A stretch of 64,000 bases of DNA from Ruegeria sp. HKCCD4315 (GCF_013112245.1 NZ_WVRN01000002.1:124001-188000); one strand, 5' to 3'. Counted from the stretch's first letter, positions 1-10,595 are shown. Numbers and translations: made by a program. Notes: generated from the letters alone by a model not told the origin.

Positions 1-690
1 CTGGTCAACGCGCTTTTGATCCACGGATTTCGGGTGATTTCCATCGTTATCACCATCGCCACCTTCAATGCGTTCTTTGGATTGCTGATGTTCTTCACCA
101 AAGGCCGAAACATCTACAACCTGCCGGATTGGTGGACCGACCGCATCTTCATCTTCGAACGGCAGGCGGCGGACGGGACCTGGTCAGAACTGAATCTCTC
201 GGTTGCTGTCATGATTGTCTGTGTGGTCGCGACTTGGGGTCTCATTCGCCTGACTACGCTTGGTCGCCAGCTTTATGCTTTTGGCGATAATCCCGAGGGC
301 GCTCGGCGTGCGGGTGTGAATATCTGGCAAATGCAGATCGTCGCCTTTGGATGGTGCGGAATGATGGCCGGGATCGGTGGGTTGATGCAGGTAAACATTG
401 CGCAAGAGGTGGTGCCAAATGCGCTTTACGGTCGAGAGTTGGACGTGTTGGCCGCGGTAGTGCTTGGCGGTGCCCGGTTGGGCGGCGGTCGTGGCACCGT
501 CTTTGGATGCATTCTGGGGGTTATGTTTGTCGCGATCACGCAAAACGGTCTGAACCTTCTGGGGATCTCTCCCTTTGCGTTCCAGATGATTATCGGCGCT
601 GCGATCCTGTTGGCGATTTCGTCATCGAACCTGAGCTTTGGTTGGCGTCCGCGTGCTGCCACTAGTGTTGCAAAGGCAGAAACGGGATGA
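1..690 (+). CDS. Sugar ABC transporter permease, RbsC type (5' partial)
   Basis: Inner-membrane permease of a carbohydrate uptake ABC transporter of the ribose/xylose (BPD_transp_2) family. The frame is already open at base 1, so the gene begins upstream and only about 229 C-terminal residues are seen. The protein is strongly hydrophobic, and the family's coupling-loop signature is visible as ELDVLAAVVLGGARLGGG. The stop overlaps the ATG of the next permease (ATGA), so the two are translationally coupled and probably form a heterodimeric pore. The binding protein and ATPase expected for this system are not in the window and presumably lie upstream. Substrate is unknown; the downstream epimerase, kinases and aldolase point to a ketose or a sugar converted to one. 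Confidence 0.9.
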   Translation: MVNALLIHGFRVISIVITIATFNAFFGLLMFFTKGRNIYNLPDWWTDRIFIFERQAADGTWSELNLSVAVMIVCVVATWGLIRLTTLGRQLYAFGDNPEGARRAGVNIWQMQIVAFGWCGMMAGIGGLMQVNIAQEVVPNALYGRELDVLAAVVLGGARLGGGRGTVFGCILGVMFVAITQNGLNLLGISPFAFQMIIGAAILLAISSSNLSFGWRPRAATSVAKAETG

Positions 691-1679
691 ACCTGCGCGA
701 AAGAATACATGCGGCACTTGGGGCCGAAACCCTGCCATTGCTTGTCTTTCTCGGCTTGGTCTTTCTGGCGTTTTCCCTGGCGACACCGTTGTTTTTGACG
801 GGCGCTAACTTGCGCTCAATGGCCTTTCAAATGCCGGTATTGGGTCTGCTGACATTGGCCATGCTTGTGCCGATCCTGTCGGGCGGATTGAACCTTGCGA
901 TCATCTTTCAGGCCAACATTTCGGGGCTCGCATTGGCGTGGGTTCTCATCGCGTTCGGAGGGGCCGAAGCGGGGCCAGGGGCTTTCGTTCTTGGAGCAGC
1001 GCTTGCCTTGCTGGCTGGCGCCGCTTCTGGTGCTGTTATGGGGGTCGTGGTGGCCTATGTGGGCGCGCACCCTATCCTGGTTTCGCTGGCCATGATGATT
1101 TTCCTGCGTGGTTTGGGTGAATTTCTGACGCGCGGCGGCGATATTTCGGGTTTCCCGGAATATATGAATGTACTGGGTCACGGCAGTTTTCTGGGCATTC
1201 CGGTTCCGATGATCATCTTCCTGCTGGCCGCGTTTGTTTGGCACATCATGCTCAAACGCACGCGGCACGGGTTCTCGGTCTACATGATCGGTTCGAACAT
1301 TCAGGCGTCTGAGTATTCCGGGCTGCCGACACGTCGTACCCTTGTGTTGATTTATGCCATTTCAGGCATGATCTGCGCTGTGGCGGGCATCCTGATGGCC
1401 GCGCGCTTCAATTCAGTCCGTGTCGGCCATGGTGAGGCGTTGCTTTTGGTAACTGTTCTGGCGTGTTTTCTGGGCGGGATCGATCCGTTCGGAGGGTTCG
1501 GGCGCGTGCTGCCAGTGGTTCTGGCCCTGATTATTCTGCAGGCTCTTTCATCAGGTCTGAACCTGATCGGAGCCAACCAGCATCTGTCTACGGCTGTCTG
1601 GGGTTTGTTTCTGATTGGCGTGATGGCGTTGCGGTGGGTTGGCGCGCGATGGCAATTAAAACGACGAAGGGGGACATGA
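687..1679 (+). CDS. Sugar ABC transporter permease, RbsC type
   Basis: Second membrane subunit of the same sugar importer, 330 residues and full length for the family, with about eight to ten hydrophobic segments. The late cytoplasmic coupling loop is recognisable as GEALLLVTVLACFLGG followed by DPFGG. The ATG overlaps the stop of the preceding permease by four bases, and its own stop (TGA 1677-1679) overlaps a possible ATG of the epimerase. This tight packing supports one transcript from the transporter into the catabolic genes. Having two different permease genes, rather than one homodimer-forming gene, is common in alphaproteobacterial sugar systems of this family. Substrate cannot be read from the sequence. 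Confidence 0.92.
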   Translation: MNLRERIHAALGAETLPLLVFLGLVFLAFSLATPLFLTGANLRSMAFQMPVLGLLTLAMLVPILSGGLNLAIIFQANISGLALAWVLIAFGGAEAGPGAFVLGAALALLAGAASGAVMGVVVAYVGAHPILVSLAMMIFLRGLGEFLTRGGDISGFPEYMNVLGHGSFLGIPVPMIIFLLAAFVWHIMLKRTRHGFSVYMIGSNIQASEYSGLPTRRTLVLIYAISGMICAVAGILMAARFNSVRVGHGEALLLVTVLACFLGGIDPFGGFGRVLPVVLALIILQALSSGLNLIGANQHLSTAVWGLFLIGVMALRWVGARWQLKRRRGT

Positions 1680-1681
1680 TT

Positions 1682-2530
1682 ATGGAAGGTTTCGGCGTAC
1701 ATACCAGCATGTGGACGATGCACTGGGATCGCGATGGGGCCGAGCGGACAATACCCGCCGCGGCCGCCTATAAGATGGACTTCATCGAGATTGCCCTGCT
1801 GGATACAGGCGTTGTCGACGCAACCCATACGCGTGACTTACTTGAAAAATACGAGATGCGAGCCGTTTGTTCGCTGGGGCTGCCCGAACAAAACTGGGCC
1901 TCGGTCAATCCCGATGGCGCAATCGGGCACCTTGTCAATGCTATGGACAAAGTCAAAGAAATGGGCGCAGAAGCTCTGTCTGGTGTCACGTATGGTGGCA
2001 TTGGAGAACGCACAGGTGTGCCGCCCACTCAGGCCGAGTATGACAATATCGCACGCGCCTTGGAGGGCGCCGCGAAACACGCAAAAACCCTGGGCATCGC
2101 CTTTGGTATCGAGCCCGTGAATCGCTATGAGAACCACTTGATCAATACGGGTTGGCAGGCGGTCGAGATGATCGAGAAAGTAGGTGCCGATAATATTTTC
2201 ATCCATCTCGACACTTATCACATGAATATCGAAGAGAAGGGCGCAGGCAATGGTATCCTCGATGCACGCGAACACTTGCGTTACATTCATTTGTCGGAAA
2301 GCGACCGCGGCACACCGGGTGAGGGGACCTGCGATTGGGACGAGATCTACGCCACATTGGCGGCGATTGGGTTCAAGGGCGGGCTCGCAATGGAGAGTTT
2401 CATCAATATGCCGCCACAGATCGGGTACGGACTGGCGATTTGGCGACCCGTTGCCCCTTCTTTCAAGGATGTTATGGACAAGGGTTTGCCGTTCCTCAGG
2501 AACAAGGCCGCCCAATACCGGCTCATATGA
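1682..2530 (+). CDS. Ketose 3-epimerase (D-tagatose/D-allulose 3-epimerase family)
   Basis: TIM-barrel sugar epimerase of the AP-endonuclease-2-like superfamily, about 282 residues, the usual size. Visible family motifs include GFGVHTSMWTM at the N-terminus, GIEPVNRYENH (metal-binding/catalytic Glu), HLDTYHMNIEE (metal ligands Asp and His) and a late AMESF carrying the second catalytic Glu. It should interconvert ketoses at C3 through an enediolate with a divalent metal. The start is uncertain: ATG 1676 overlaps the upstream stop, but the strong AAGGGGG at about 1667-1673 is better placed for ATG 1682. It lies between the transporter and two FGGY kinases, so it probably converts the imported sugar into the kinase substrate. 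D-allulose, D-tagatose and L-ribulose are all possible substrates. Confidence 0.85.
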   Translation: MEGFGVHTSMWTMHWDRDGAERTIPAAAAYKMDFIEIALLDTGVVDATHTRDLLEKYEMRAVCSLGLPEQNWASVNPDGAIGHLVNAMDKVKEMGAEALSGVTYGGIGERTGVPPTQAEYDNIARALEGAAKHAKTLGIAFGIEPVNRYENHLINTGWQAVEMIEKVGADNIFIHLDTYHMNIEEKGAGNGILDAREHLRYIHLSESDRGTPGEGTCDWDEIYATLAAIGFKGGLAMESFINMPPQIGYGLAIWRPVAPSFKDVMDKGLPFLRNKAAQYRLI

Positions 2531-2591
2531 CTGCGGTGCAAGGTTCACCCGGACATGAGAGAGGCCGTCCCACAACCCCCGTGGTAAGACG

Positions 2592-4019
2592 TTGACGGGC
2601 AAGGGTGATATCGCGGTTCTTGACGTTGGTAAAACCAATGTCGAACTTTGGGTCGCCAGCGAAGATGGCACTTTGCTGGAGAATTGGTCGACCCCCAACA
2701 CTGTGCTGGATGGCCAGATTTGGCGGTTTCACGACCTGGATGGTATCGCAGCCTGGCTTATCGGTACTCTTTCCGAGCTCTGCCAACGGCACCCAATTCG
2801 GACGATTGTACCTGTTGGTCACGGTTCGGGCGGTGTGCTTGTGAGTTCCGATCCGGATAGCACCGGCGCCGGATGCGTCTTGCCCATGATCGACTATGAA
2901 CAGGCATGTCCACCCGAAATTGATGTGGAATATCGCAGAAAGGCGGGAACGTTCGAGGACCGTGGCAGTCCGATAATGATGGCCTCCACTCACTCCGCCC
3001 GACAGTTGCTGTGGATGGAACGCGCCTGCCCAACTGAGTTCGGAAAGGCCCGATATTTTCTGAATATTGCGCAATTCTGGGGATGGTGGCTGACCGGTGT
3101 TGCGGCTTCGGAATACTCTGCGATGGGCGCGCAGTCGCATCTGTGGAACGTCCCGCGCCGCCGCTGGACACCAATAGTTCAAGACCATGGCTGGCAGAGA
3201 ATGATCCCAGAGTTTCGGGCGGCCTGGGAACCGCTTGGGCCGGTTCGCAACACTCTGGTGCAGCGTTTCGGCTTGCCTCAAAACATGGTTGTACTGACTG
3301 GCGCGCATGACTCTTCCGCGAATTTCTTCCGGTATCTGGCTGCTCAGATTGCTGACTTTACACTTGTTTCCACGGGTACTTGGGTGGTTGCATTGTCGCG
3401 CGAAGCAGACATTGCAAGTCTTGATCAAACGCTCGGAACAACAATCAACGCCGATATGGATGGCGACCCGGTCGGAGGTGCATTGACGATGGGTGGGCGC
3501 GAATTCTCGGCCATAGCAGGACCAGACCCCGATAAACAGGCTGCCGATCGCAAGGTCTTGGAACGATTGATTAGTCGCGGAACCATGGCGATACCAAGTT
3601 TTGGAGAAAACGAAGGGCAGTTTCCCGGCTCGGCAAGGCAAGGGCATTTCGTTGGGGCACCTCCGGCAGACGAGTTAGAACGCAAAGCGCTGGCGGTGCT
3701 TCATTCGGCGTTGCTGACAGTGACCTGTTCTGATGTGTTGAACGGTGGGGACAGGCTTATTCTGGATGGGACCTTTCTGAATGAGCCGCTTTATGCGCCC
3801 ATTGTTGCTGCTCTGCGCCCGGAACGTCGGACCGAAGCGTCACATGAAACGCATGGTGTTGTCGCCGGTGCGTTGCAACTGGCTTGCAAACACTCTGGAT
3901 CTTCACCGCCACCTCTGGCGCTTGATCCGGTAACCCCTATTGTGATGCCTGGTCTGGCAGAATACGCGAAGCAGTGGCGCAAGGCCGCAAACGGACAAGG
4001 AGCCCGCCTCAATGACTGA
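2592..4019 (+). CDS. FGGY-family carbohydrate kinase (fuculokinase/rhamnulokinase-like)
   Basis: Cytoplasmic ATP-dependent sugar kinase, 475 residues. The N-terminal phosphate-binding segment reads AVLDVGKTNVELWV, a variant of the usual DxGTxx that occurs in several FGGY relatives. Later, GAHDSSANFFRYL and STGTWVVALS mark the C-terminal FGGY domain. No ATG is available in frame after the stop at 2556-2558; TTG 2592 is the first usable codon, so the start is TTG or the gene is poorly translated. The stop overlaps the start of the class II aldolase by eight bases. The pairing with a fuculose-phosphate-type aldolase suggests it makes the 1-phosphate of a ketose, which the aldolase then splits. 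Exact substrate unknown. Confidence 0.85.
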   Translation: MTGKGDIAVLDVGKTNVELWVASEDGTLLENWSTPNTVLDGQIWRFHDLDGIAAWLIGTLSELCQRHPIRTIVPVGHGSGGVLVSSDPDSTGAGCVLPMIDYEQACPPEIDVEYRRKAGTFEDRGSPIMMASTHSARQLLWMERACPTEFGKARYFLNIAQFWGWWLTGVAASEYSAMGAQSHLWNVPRRRWTPIVQDHGWQRMIPEFRAAWEPLGPVRNTLVQRFGLPQNMVVLTGAHDSSANFFRYLAAQIADFTLVSTGTWVVALSREADIASLDQTLGTTINADMDGDPVGGALTMGGREFSAIAGPDPDKQAADRKVLERLISRGTMAIPSFGENEGQFPGSARQGHFVGAPPADELERKALAVLHSALLTVTCSDVLNGGDRLILDGTFLNEPLYAPIVAALRPERRTEASHETHGVVAGALQLACKHSGSSPPPLALDPVTPIVMPGLAEYAKQWRKAANGQGARLND

Positions 4020-4692
4020 ACGAGAATTGCGCGAGCGCATGGTCGAGACATGCCTAAAAATGAATGCCACCGGAATTAATCAGGGTACGGCAGGCAATTT
4101 GTCGGCCCGTTTCGAGCGCGGGTTCCTGATCACGCCATCATCTCTGCCGTATGACAAGATGAAACCCGAAGATCTGGTCGAGATGGATTTCGAGGGCACC
4201 TATGTCGGGCGCAGGCCATCGTCGGAATGGCGGTTCCACCGTGATATTCTGCAAAAGCGGGCGGATATCGATGTCGTGCTGCACTGCCACTCGGTCTACG
4301 CAACCACGCTTGCCTGTCACCATCGTCAGATTCCGGCGTTTCACTACATGGTGGGTGTGGCTGGGGGTACAACGATCCCTTGCGCACAATATGCAACCTT
4401 TGGGACTCAGGATTTGTCTGACGCGGTGCTGACTGCGCTTAAGGACCGAACCGCGTGTCTATTGGCCCAACACGGGCAGATCACGATTGGCAAGACTTTG
4501 GACGAAGCTCTTTGGCTGGCGACTGAAGTCGAGACCTTGTCGCGCCTTTACGTGCAGGCGTTGCCGTTGGGGGAACCACCGATATTGTCGGACGATGAAA
4601 TGTCACGTGTTATCGACCAGATGCAGCGTATGAAGTATGGTTTTGGCCCCGAGTCCGAGGGCAGCAACGATGTTGCGAGGCCACGCATCTAA
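4012..4692 (+). CDS. Class II aldolase, L-fuculose-phosphate aldolase type
   Basis: Zinc-dependent class II aldolase/adducin-family protein of 226 residues. The family's zinc ligands are visible: the HCHS pair (about residues 92-94) and the QHG histidine near residue 155. A catalytic glutamate sits in SSEWRFH (about residue 73), and GNLSAR near residue 28 is the phosphate-binding motif. It would cleave a ketose-1-phosphate into dihydroxyacetone phosphate and an aldehyde. Its start overlaps the upstream kinase gene, which strongly suggests a kinase-aldolase pair acting on the same sugar. Homologues include FucA, RhaD-like and AraD-like enzymes (AraD is an epimerase). The retained Glu and His favour an aldolase, but epimerase activity cannot be excluded from sequence alone. 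Confidence 0.85.
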   Translation: MTERELRERMVETCLKMNATGINQGTAGNLSARFERGFLITPSSLPYDKMKPEDLVEMDFEGTYVGRRPSSEWRFHRDILQKRADIDVVLHCHSVYATTLACHHRQIPAFHYMVGVAGGTTIPCAQYATFGTQDLSDAVLTALKDRTACLLAQHGQITIGKTLDEALWLATEVETLSRLYVQALPLGEPPILSDDEMSRVIDQMQRMKYGFGPESEGSNDVARPRI

Positions 4693-4724
4693 CAACGCCA
4701 GAGAAAACAGAAGAGACGGGAACA

Positions 4725-6338
4725 ATGCGATTTTTCTTGGGGGTTGATGTCGGGACCGGCAGTGCGCGCGCAGGAATATTCGATTCAGAAGGTCACCTGC
4801 AAGGCTGCGGTGTGTGTGAACTTGCGCTGTTTCAAGAAGGCGCGGATATTGTCGAACAATCCTCGACGCAAGCTTGGTCCGCAGTCTGCAAGGCTGTGCA
4901 AGCAGCAGTGGCCCAGAGCAACGTCGACCCGAAGGATGTTGCCGGCATCGGGTTCGATGCCACATGTTCTCTCGTCGTTGTAGGCAAGAACGGGGCACCG
5001 TTACCCGTGGGATCCAGCGGGGACGCAGCGCGGGACATCATCGTCTGGATGGATCATCGTGCCATGGCAGAGACGGATGAAATCAACGCAACGAAGCATG
5101 CTGTTCTGGCTTATGTGGGCGGAGCTGTTTCACCCGAAATGCAGTTACCGAAGCTTCTTTGGCTCAAACGCCACATGCCCGAAACATTTACTGCTGCCGA
5201 GCATTTCTTTGACCTGACGGATTTCCTGACATGGAAGGCCACAGGATCTACGGCGCGGTCAAGTTGCACGGTGACATGCAAATGGACCTACGTCGCGCGA
5301 AGCGGCGGTTGGGATGAAAGCTTTTTCAAACAAACAGGTCTAGGCGAACTGGCGGAAGAAGGCTTTCGTCGCATTGGCAATGAAATAACCGACCCGGGGC
5401 AGCCTTTGGCGAATGGACTTACTGCCGATGCGGCCAAATCGCTTGGTCTTGTCGCGGGCACCCCTGTTGCCGCCGGGTTGATCGACGCTCATGCTGGCGG
5501 TGTCGGAACGGTGGGCGCAAAGGGTCTTGGTCCTGCGAACGAAAACATGGCGTATGTGTTCGGGACATCTTCTTGTACAATGACAACAACCGCCGATCCT
5601 ACTTTTGTTCCTGGTGTCTGGGGGCCGTACTACTCGGCAATGCTGCCGGGCATGTGGCTGAATGAAGGTGGTCAGTCCGCTGCTGGTGCTGGAATAGAAC
5701 GGCTGATTGCGATGCACCCCGCAGTCCAGCAAGCGGCAGATCACGCCAAAAATGCGGACCTTTCCGTTCCCAACTGGCTGATGACGAAGGCAACGGAAAT
5801 GGTCGACAGCTCTGGCCATCTTGTTGACCTCGCCCGTGACCTGCATGTTGTTCCCGAGTTCCTCGGCAACCGCGCACCGTTTGCCGACCCGCGCACACGC
5901 GCGGTGATTGCAGGGCTGGACATGGACACATCGCTGGACAGTCTTGTCAGCCTCTATATCGCCGGTCTCTGTGGGTTGGGCTACGGGCTGCGGCAAATCA
6001 TCGAAACGCAGGCGGAACACAGTGCCAAAATCTCGAACATAGTTGTCTCCGGAGGGGCCAGCCGACAAGAGCCCGTGCGGCAGCTTTTGGCGGATACAAC
6101 GGGCATCTCAATTTCTGGCCCGGAAACTGAAGAGCCGGTTCTTTTAGGCGCGGCGATCCTTGGGGCCTGCGCAGCCGGACAGCACGGTGCGAGTTTGTCC
6201 AAATGTATGTCAGAGATGTCACGCGTTTCTGATGTTTATCGGCCCTCGGGCGGACGGATTTCAGATCTTCATCAAAGACGGTTTCAAACCTATCAAGCCT
6301 TTCAAACTGCAGCACGCGCAGCTGCTGCTTCGACGTAG
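4725..6338 (+). CDS. FGGY-family pentulose kinase (ribulokinase-like)
   Basis: Second FGGY kinase of the cluster, 537 residues, the longer ribulokinase/D-ribulokinase subgroup. It opens with FLGVDVGTGSARAGIFD (ATP phosphate loop). It also shows GIGFDATCSLVVV, the substrate-loop WMDHRA, and the C-terminal VFGTSSCTM, GGQSAAGAG and VVSGGASRQ motifs of the FGGY_C fold. It is last in the plus-strand sugar operon, 32 bases after the aldolase. Two kinases in one operon suggest two ketose intermediates, for example before and after epimerisation, or a broad-range pathway. It is convergent with the mannitol dehydrogenase gene 135 bases away, and no clear terminator hairpin is visible between them. Confidence 0.88.
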   Translation: MRFFLGVDVGTGSARAGIFDSEGHLQGCGVCELALFQEGADIVEQSSTQAWSAVCKAVQAAVAQSNVDPKDVAGIGFDATCSLVVVGKNGAPLPVGSSGDAARDIIVWMDHRAMAETDEINATKHAVLAYVGGAVSPEMQLPKLLWLKRHMPETFTAAEHFFDLTDFLTWKATGSTARSSCTVTCKWTYVARSGGWDESFFKQTGLGELAEEGFRRIGNEITDPGQPLANGLTADAAKSLGLVAGTPVAAGLIDAHAGGVGTVGAKGLGPANENMAYVFGTSSCTMTTTADPTFVPGVWGPYYSAMLPGMWLNEGGQSAAGAGIERLIAMHPAVQQAADHAKNADLSVPNWLMTKATEMVDSSGHLVDLARDLHVVPEFLGNRAPFADPRTRAVIAGLDMDTSLDSLVSLYIAGLCGLGYGLRQIIETQAEHSAKISNIVVSGGASRQEPVRQLLADTTGISISGPETEEPVLLGAAILGACAAGQHGASLSKCMSEMSRVSDVYRPSGGRISDLHQRRFQTYQAFQTAARAAAAST

Positions 6339-6472
6339 GGTTTGTTTTTGCAATTTTTCCCGTTGGCCAATTGTATTGCCAAGTTCTGACCACTTTACTG
6401 ATGAAATGGTGCTGAAATCGAAACCGATACCCCGAAACACGGCTGCCAGTTCGCCTTAAGTGACCGGATCAA

Positions 6473-7966
6473 TCATGCGATGTATCGAGCTATAGCTGCC
6501 CGGCTCCCATTCCGCCAAATCGCGTTCAGCCACATGGCAAAGACTTCGGCAAATCGCGTTCCGCGCCCAAGGTCGCCGTAATACTGACGCTGTTCGAGCC
6601 ATGCTTCCGGATCGGCTTTAGAGGCCAAAGCAGCTTTGTGAAGAGTGTCCCATTGCGGATCGTTGGGCTCAATCTCCGAGCCGTCTTCACGAATACCCGC
6701 ACACATCCGGCACCAGAAAGCTTCGGCAAGTGCAAGCCCGTTTGCGAAAGACCCAGATGCTGTCGCATCGCGCAGCGATGGAAGCAGAAAACCCGGATGC
6801 CGAGCCGATCCGTCGAACGCAACCCTGCGCGTCGTGTCATGAACTGCAGTGTTTGCAAACCGTTTTTCAACCAGCTCTAGGTATTCTTTCGGGGTCGTTC
6901 CGGGAACGGCTTCGACAAACGGCAAAATATCATCTGCTTGAACTTTCCGAAAAAATGCCAGGATGTCTGGGTCCGACATACAATCAGATATTGTCGAAAC
7001 ATTTAGAATTTCACCGACATTCGCAAGCAGCTGGTGACCACCGTTCAATATGCGCAGTTTCATTGTCTCGTAGCTGTGGACATCGCGGGTTAGCGTTACC
7101 CCAACCTTTTCGAGTGGCGGTCGTCCTGCGCAGAAATCATCTTCGACCACCCATTGGCGGAAGTTTTCGTGAGAGACTGGCACGCGGTCGTCGATGCCAA
7201 GCGCGCGGCACTGCGATATCACTTGGTCTGTGGTTGCCGGAACGATGCAATCCACCATGGAATTGGGGAACGCGCCGTTTTGGTCAATCCAGTCGGCCAG
7301 ATCAGTGTCAGACAGGCGCGCCAGCCCGACAACGCATTCTCGCAGGATTGCCCCATTGCCCTGAAGGTTGTCGCAGCTTAACGCGGTGAAAGGTCTGAGG
7401 CCTGCGTCGCGGCGTTTTTTCAAGGCCGAAACGATTGCGCCAAAAACCGTACGGGGTCGATCCGGATTTTTTGCATCATGCCGAATATCTTCGTGATCAA
7501 GGCCGAGCGTACCGGTGTTGGCGTTCAGAAAATACCCGCCTTCCGTTACCGTCATTGACACGATTTTCGTGGATGGCTCAGCCATGCATTGGATCAAAGT
7601 ACCATTTCCGGGTTCAATCGGCAGGTAATCAATCATCGAACCGATTACCTCTGCGGTTATCCCGTTGGGATCCAGCTCGATCAACGTTGTCAGGCAGTCC
7701 TGTTCCAGCAGGCGTTCTCGCATCTTGGCGTCATAGTTTCGTACACCGGCACCTATGATCGCCCAGCCATATGCCAGACCTTGCTGCATCAGTTGGTGAA
7801 TGTACCAAGCCTGATGCGCACGATGAAAGTTACCAAGTCCGATGTGAACGATGCCCGGCGCAAGGTCAGCGCGGTCATACGCGGGCGTCCCAACGGTTTC
7901 TGGCAGGTCTGACAGGGTGTTGCGCTGTAACCTGACCGGGAGATTTGCGTTCGCCAGAGGGTCCAT
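6473..7966 (-). CDS. mtlK: Mannitol 2-dehydrogenase (polyol-specific long-chain dehydrogenase)
   Basis: NAD-dependent polyol dehydrogenase of 497 residues, oxidising D-mannitol (and often D-arabitol or sorbitol) to a ketose. The N-terminal nucleotide-binding segment contains GIVHIGLGNFHRAHQ. The catalytic KxxxxNxxH of the polyol-specific long-chain family is present as KLRILNGGHQ near residue 290. It is the last gene of a minus-strand operon: its ATG overlaps the SDR stop (TGATG). Gene order (binding protein, two permeases, ATPase, SDR, this enzyme) matches the smoEFGKS-mtlK arrangement known from Rhodobacter and Sinorhizobium, which is the basis for the symbol. The related fructuronate reductase UxuB was considered, but the context favours polyols. 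Confidence 0.92.
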   Translation of the reverse strand: MDPLANANLPVRLQRNTLSDLPETVGTPAYDRADLAPGIVHIGLGNFHRAHQAWYIHQLMQQGLAYGWAIIGAGVRNYDAKMRERLLEQDCLTTLIELDPNGITAEVIGSMIDYLPIEPGNGTLIQCMAEPSTKIVSMTVTEGGYFLNANTGTLGLDHEDIRHDAKNPDRPRTVFGAIVSALKKRRDAGLRPFTALSCDNLQGNGAILRECVVGLARLSDTDLADWIDQNGAFPNSMVDCIVPATTDQVISQCRALGIDDRVPVSHENFRQWVVEDDFCAGRPPLEKVGVTLTRDVHSYETMKLRILNGGHQLLANVGEILNVSTISDCMSDPDILAFFRKVQADDILPFVEAVPGTTPKEYLELVEKRFANTAVHDTTRRVAFDGSARHPGFLLPSLRDATASGSFANGLALAEAFWCRMCAGIREDGSEIEPNDPQWDTLHKAALASKADPEAWLEQRQYYGDLGRGTRFAEVFAMWLNAIWRNGSRAAIARYIA

Positions 7967-8735
7967 CAGCTCATCCAGTTTCCGCCGTCGACGTTGTAGG
8001 TTTGTGCGACAATGTACTCGGCCTCATCCGAGGCTAGAAACACCGCCATCCCGGTCAGATCGTCGGCGCGACCCATCCGGCCGTACGGAACGGATGCGGC
8101 CACTTCGCGTTTCTTCTGGCCGAGCGGTTTGCCTTCATGTTTTGCGAAGAAAGCATCGACACCGTCCCAATGCTCGCCGTCGACGACACCTGGGGCAATG
8201 GCGTTCACGTTGATCCCATGAGAGATCAGGTTCAGTCCCGCAGATTGCGTGAGGGAGATAATCGCGGCTTTGCTGGCACAGTAAACAGCGACCAAAGGCT
8301 CGCCCCTGCGCCCGGCCTGCGATGCCATGTTTATGATCCGACCCTTGGTTCCGTGCTCGATCATATGGCGCGCAACGGCTTGCATTGTGAACAGAACACC
8401 TGCGACGTTGACTTCGAAAACACGGTTGTAATCTGAGCGCTCGATTTCGACGATGGGTGCCGCTGAGAAGATGGCTGCGTTATTGATCAATATGTCGATG
8501 GGGCCGAGAAGTGAGGCCGTCTTGGCAACAGCCGCGTCCATGCTCTGTTGGCTGGTTACGTCCATTTCGATAGCAAAGGCGGCCTCGCCTATCCCGGCGG
8601 CTGCGTCCTGCGCACGCTTGATTTCAATGTCGGCTATAGCTACGCGGGCGCCCTCTGCCACATATGCTTTGGCAAACGCCAATCCAATGCCACGCGCGGC
8701 CCCGGTGATCAGGGCGGTTTTGCCTGCCAGCCGTT

Positions 8736-8739
<4 letters not shown>
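7966..8739 (-). CDS. smoS: Sorbitol dehydrogenase, SDR family
   Basis: Classical short-chain dehydrogenase of 257 residues. Visible are the cofactor motif TGAARGIG (residues 12-19), an acidic residue in IADIE that favours NAD over NADP, the NNAA motif, and the catalytic YCASK (about residues 153-157) with an upstream active-site Ser. By its place between the transporter ATPase and mannitol dehydrogenase it corresponds to SmoS, which oxidises sorbitol (glucitol) to fructose and can act on galactitol or iditol. Start and stop overlap the neighbouring genes (ATGA with the ATPase gene, TGATG with mtlK). The family is broad, so the assignment rests mainly on operon context. Confidence 0.88.
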
Positions 8740-9740
<1,001 letters not shown>

Positions 9741-9752
9741 GTGTCGTGTTCC

Positions 9753-10583
9753 TTATTTCACAGCGCCGAAGGTCAGGCCGCGGACGAGTTGTTTCTGGCT
9801 GAACCAGCCAAGGATCAGGATCGGTGCGATAGCCATGGTCGAGGCCGCGCTGAGCTTGGCGAAGAACAGGCCCTCGGGGCTGGAGTAGCTGGCGATGAAA
9901 GCCGTAAGCGGTGCCGCATCAACGGCCGTCAGATTGAGCGTCCAGAACGCCTCGTTCCACGCGAGGATGAAGTTCAGCAGCACCGTTGAGGCGATGCCGG
10001 GGATAGCCATGGGTGTCAGGACGAAGAGGATTTCCTCTTTGAGTGTCGCGCCATCCATCCGCGCAGCTTCTAGAATTTCACCAGGAATTTCACGGAAGTA
10101 TGTGTAAAGCATCCAGACGATGATCGGCAGGTTGATCAGCATCAAGACGACGACCAACCCTCCACGCGTGTCCAGCAGGCCCAACCGGATGAACAGCAGG
10201 TAAATCGGGTACAGTACGCCGACGGCAGGCAGCATCTTGGTGGACAACATCCACAGCAGGATGTCCTTGGTGCGCTTGGACGGCACGAAGGCCATGGCCC
10301 ATGCGGCGGGGACGGCGATGATCACACCCAGTATGGTCGAGCCACCCGCGATGATGACCGAATTCCACAGGAACCGCATATAATCAGATCGTTCCTGCAC
10401 GATGGCATAGTTCTCAAGCGTCCAGTTGAAGTTCAGAAAAATCGGTGGGCTGGCAATTGCCTGCGCCTCGGTCTTGAAGCTGGTCAGGATGGTCCAGAGG
10501 ATCGGGAAAAAGATCAGCAGTCCGACGGCCCAGGCAAGGGCAGTGTTCAGCGATTTGCGGCGGGTTGTGACGGCGCGGGCCAT
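9753..10583 (-). CDS. smoG: Polyol ABC transporter permease (MalG type)
   Basis: Inner-membrane permease of 276 residues with about six hydrophobic helices. The EAA coupling loop is visible as EAARMDGATLKEEILFVLTP, which docks on the ATPase. The C-terminus ends in the ...QLVRGLTFGAVK tail typical of MalG-like subunits. It forms the polyol pore with the permease encoded just upstream (12-base gap) and is followed by smoK. Assignment to mannitol/sorbitol follows from the operon; the sequence alone shows only the CUT1 class. Confidence 0.9.
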   Translation of the reverse strand: MARAVTTRRKSLNTALAWAVGLLIFFPILWTILTSFKTEAQAIASPPIFLNFNWTLENYAIVQERSDYMRFLWNSVIIAGGSTILGVIIAVPAAWAMAFVPSKRTKDILLWMLSTKMLPAVGVLYPIYLLFIRLGLLDTRGGLVVVLMLINLPIIVWMLYTYFREIPGEILEAARMDGATLKEEILFVLTPMAIPGIASTVLLNFILAWNEAFWTLNLTAVDAAPLTAFIASYSSPEGLFFAKLSAASTMAIAPILILGWFSQKQLVRGLTFGAVK

Positions 10584-10595
10584 GGTCTTACCTCC

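Noticed and set aside
6473..7966. UxuB (fructuronate reductase) to partner the orphan uxuA
   Set aside because: The gene sits in a complete smoEFGKS-type operon, so mannitol 2-dehydrogenase is the better call.
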